From IMG/VR virus record IMGVR_UViG_3300009165_000051, positions 1 through 20,516 of that record: a stretch of DNA of 20,516 nt. One strand, given 5' to 3'. Below, in pieces: positions 19,959-20,516 of this stretch (position 1 is the stretch's first letter; every line of letters starts with the position of its first letter). Below the pieces are notes generated by a model. The model was not told where the DNA came from, did no database searches, and saw only the letters and a list, made by a program, of their open reading frames with translations. Origin of the DNA: a virus. The position numbers and the translations under genes were made by a program.

Positions 19959-20516
19959 ATCGAAAGGTAGCCCCAAAGCAGAACTTTTGACCAAGGCTCT
20001 GGCCAACCCACTGTCAATCATACGTGAACTAAACAATCGTAGCCTATACCATTTTGTACAGTACTTCTGGCCAGTCGTGTCCAATCATACGTTTTCCCCC
20101 AACTGGCATATCGAATACCTTTGCCAGGAATTAGAGCATATGGCGTACCAGGTCGGTAGCAAAAAGCCACGGGAATACGATTTGATAATAAACGTCCCGC
20201 CAGGATCAACGAAAACCATAACTTGCAGCATCATGTTTCCTGTATGGTGCTGGACCAAATGGTGGTGGATGCGTTTTATATGTGGTAGCTACTCCAAGGA
20301 TTTGAGCCTAGAATCTGCAGAATATAGCCGTGAACTTGTACGCTCCCCAGAGTTCCAGGAGATTTACCCCGATTTGGACATAAAAGAGGATAAGGATACC
20401 AAATCGAACTTTAAAGTTGTGCATAAGGAGATTTTGGTAGGTGGTCGAACCCGAAACTATTCTGGTGGTAGCCGTTATAGTACGTCCGTGGGAGCCACCC
20501 TAACTGGATTTCACGG
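19939..20516 (+). CDS. terL: Terminase large subunit, N-terminal part (3' end beyond window)
   Basis: An open frame begins after a TGA at 19927 and runs off the right edge. The first usable start is GTG at 19939-19941 (PIVAIESKGSPKAELL follows), overlapping terS by 20 bp. The 192 visible residues include FWPVVSNHTFSPNWHIEYLC (about 43-62), the packaging ATPase Walker A NVPPGSTKT (85-93), GSYSKDLSLESAEYSRELVR (116-135), SPEFQEIYP (136-144), and the start of the STSVGATLTGFH segment (181-192) that precedes Walker B in this family. It pumps DNA into the capsid and cuts it. The call is strong; the Walker B and nuclease domain lie outside. Confidence 0.88.
   Translation, partial: MPIVAIESKGSPKAELLTKALANPLSIIRELNNRSLYHFVQYFWPVVSNHTFSPNWHIEYLCQELEHMAYQVGSKKPREYDLIINVPPGSTKTITCSIMFPVWCWTKWWWMRFICGSYSKDLSLESAEYSRELVRSPEFQEIYPDLDIKEDKDTKSNFKVVHKEILVGGRTRNYSGGSRYSTSVGATLTGFH

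Noticed and set aside
1-20516. Insertion sequences, integrase or intact tRNA genes
   Set aside because: I found no transposase or integrase motifs and no cloverleaf in the window.

Overview
The window looks like part of a tailed double-stranded DNA phage (or prophage) genome. A long leftward block of replication, regulatory and accessory genes (about 1-17.6 kb) faces a rightward packaging block (small and large terminase, 19.4 kb to the right edge). The host is probably a member of the Bacteroidota. Start codons follow A-rich leaders rather than Shine-Dalgarno sequences, and one small protein resembles families I associate with Bacteroidales mobile elements. This host call is an inference.

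Left edge to 3.85 kb (minus strand): a tightly coupled operon of an acidic low-complexity protein, a DUF362 protein, a GT-A type glycosyltransferase, a radical-SAM protein of the spore-photoproduct-lyase type, and a truncated unknown gene. From 3.9 to 11.7 kb (minus strand) lies the replication core: RecA-fold replicative helicase with a probable loader in front of it, DnaG-type primase, SNF2 helicase, a sigma-70 region 2 protein, and many small unknown genes, mostly overlapping by 1-11 bp. From 12.0 to 14.7 kb a dinuclear-zinc peptidase homologue is coupled to a protein with many zinc knuckles. From 14.8 to 17.6 kb there are small unknown genes. Three of these transcription units are separated by an intrinsic terminator followed directly by a shared promoter-like motif (GTATTATAGAGAGTT).

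The most unusual feature is the divergence region, 17.1-19.4 kb. From 17139 to 18666 (1528 bp) the dinucleotides CA and TG are almost completely missing on both strands. I count two, where about 190 would be expected by chance. One of the two is the ATG of the only gene in the tract. CpG is strongly enriched. The tract lacks possible start codons (ATG/GTG/TTG) on either strand apart from that one. It has an AT-rich core where strand composition flips (a candidate origin), GC-rich direct and inverted repeats, and an intrinsic terminator with no gene upstream of it. The tract then gives way to the opposite pattern: about 14 TGCA tetranucleotides in 377 bp, and two identical 14-bp palindromes in front of the terminase genes. 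I read this as a candidate replication-origin, packaging or control region under an unexplained dinucleotide constraint.

The genes fit a phage that brings its own replisome and possibly its own sigma factor, with leftward early/middle and rightward late transcription. All functional calls come from reading motifs; no database search was run.
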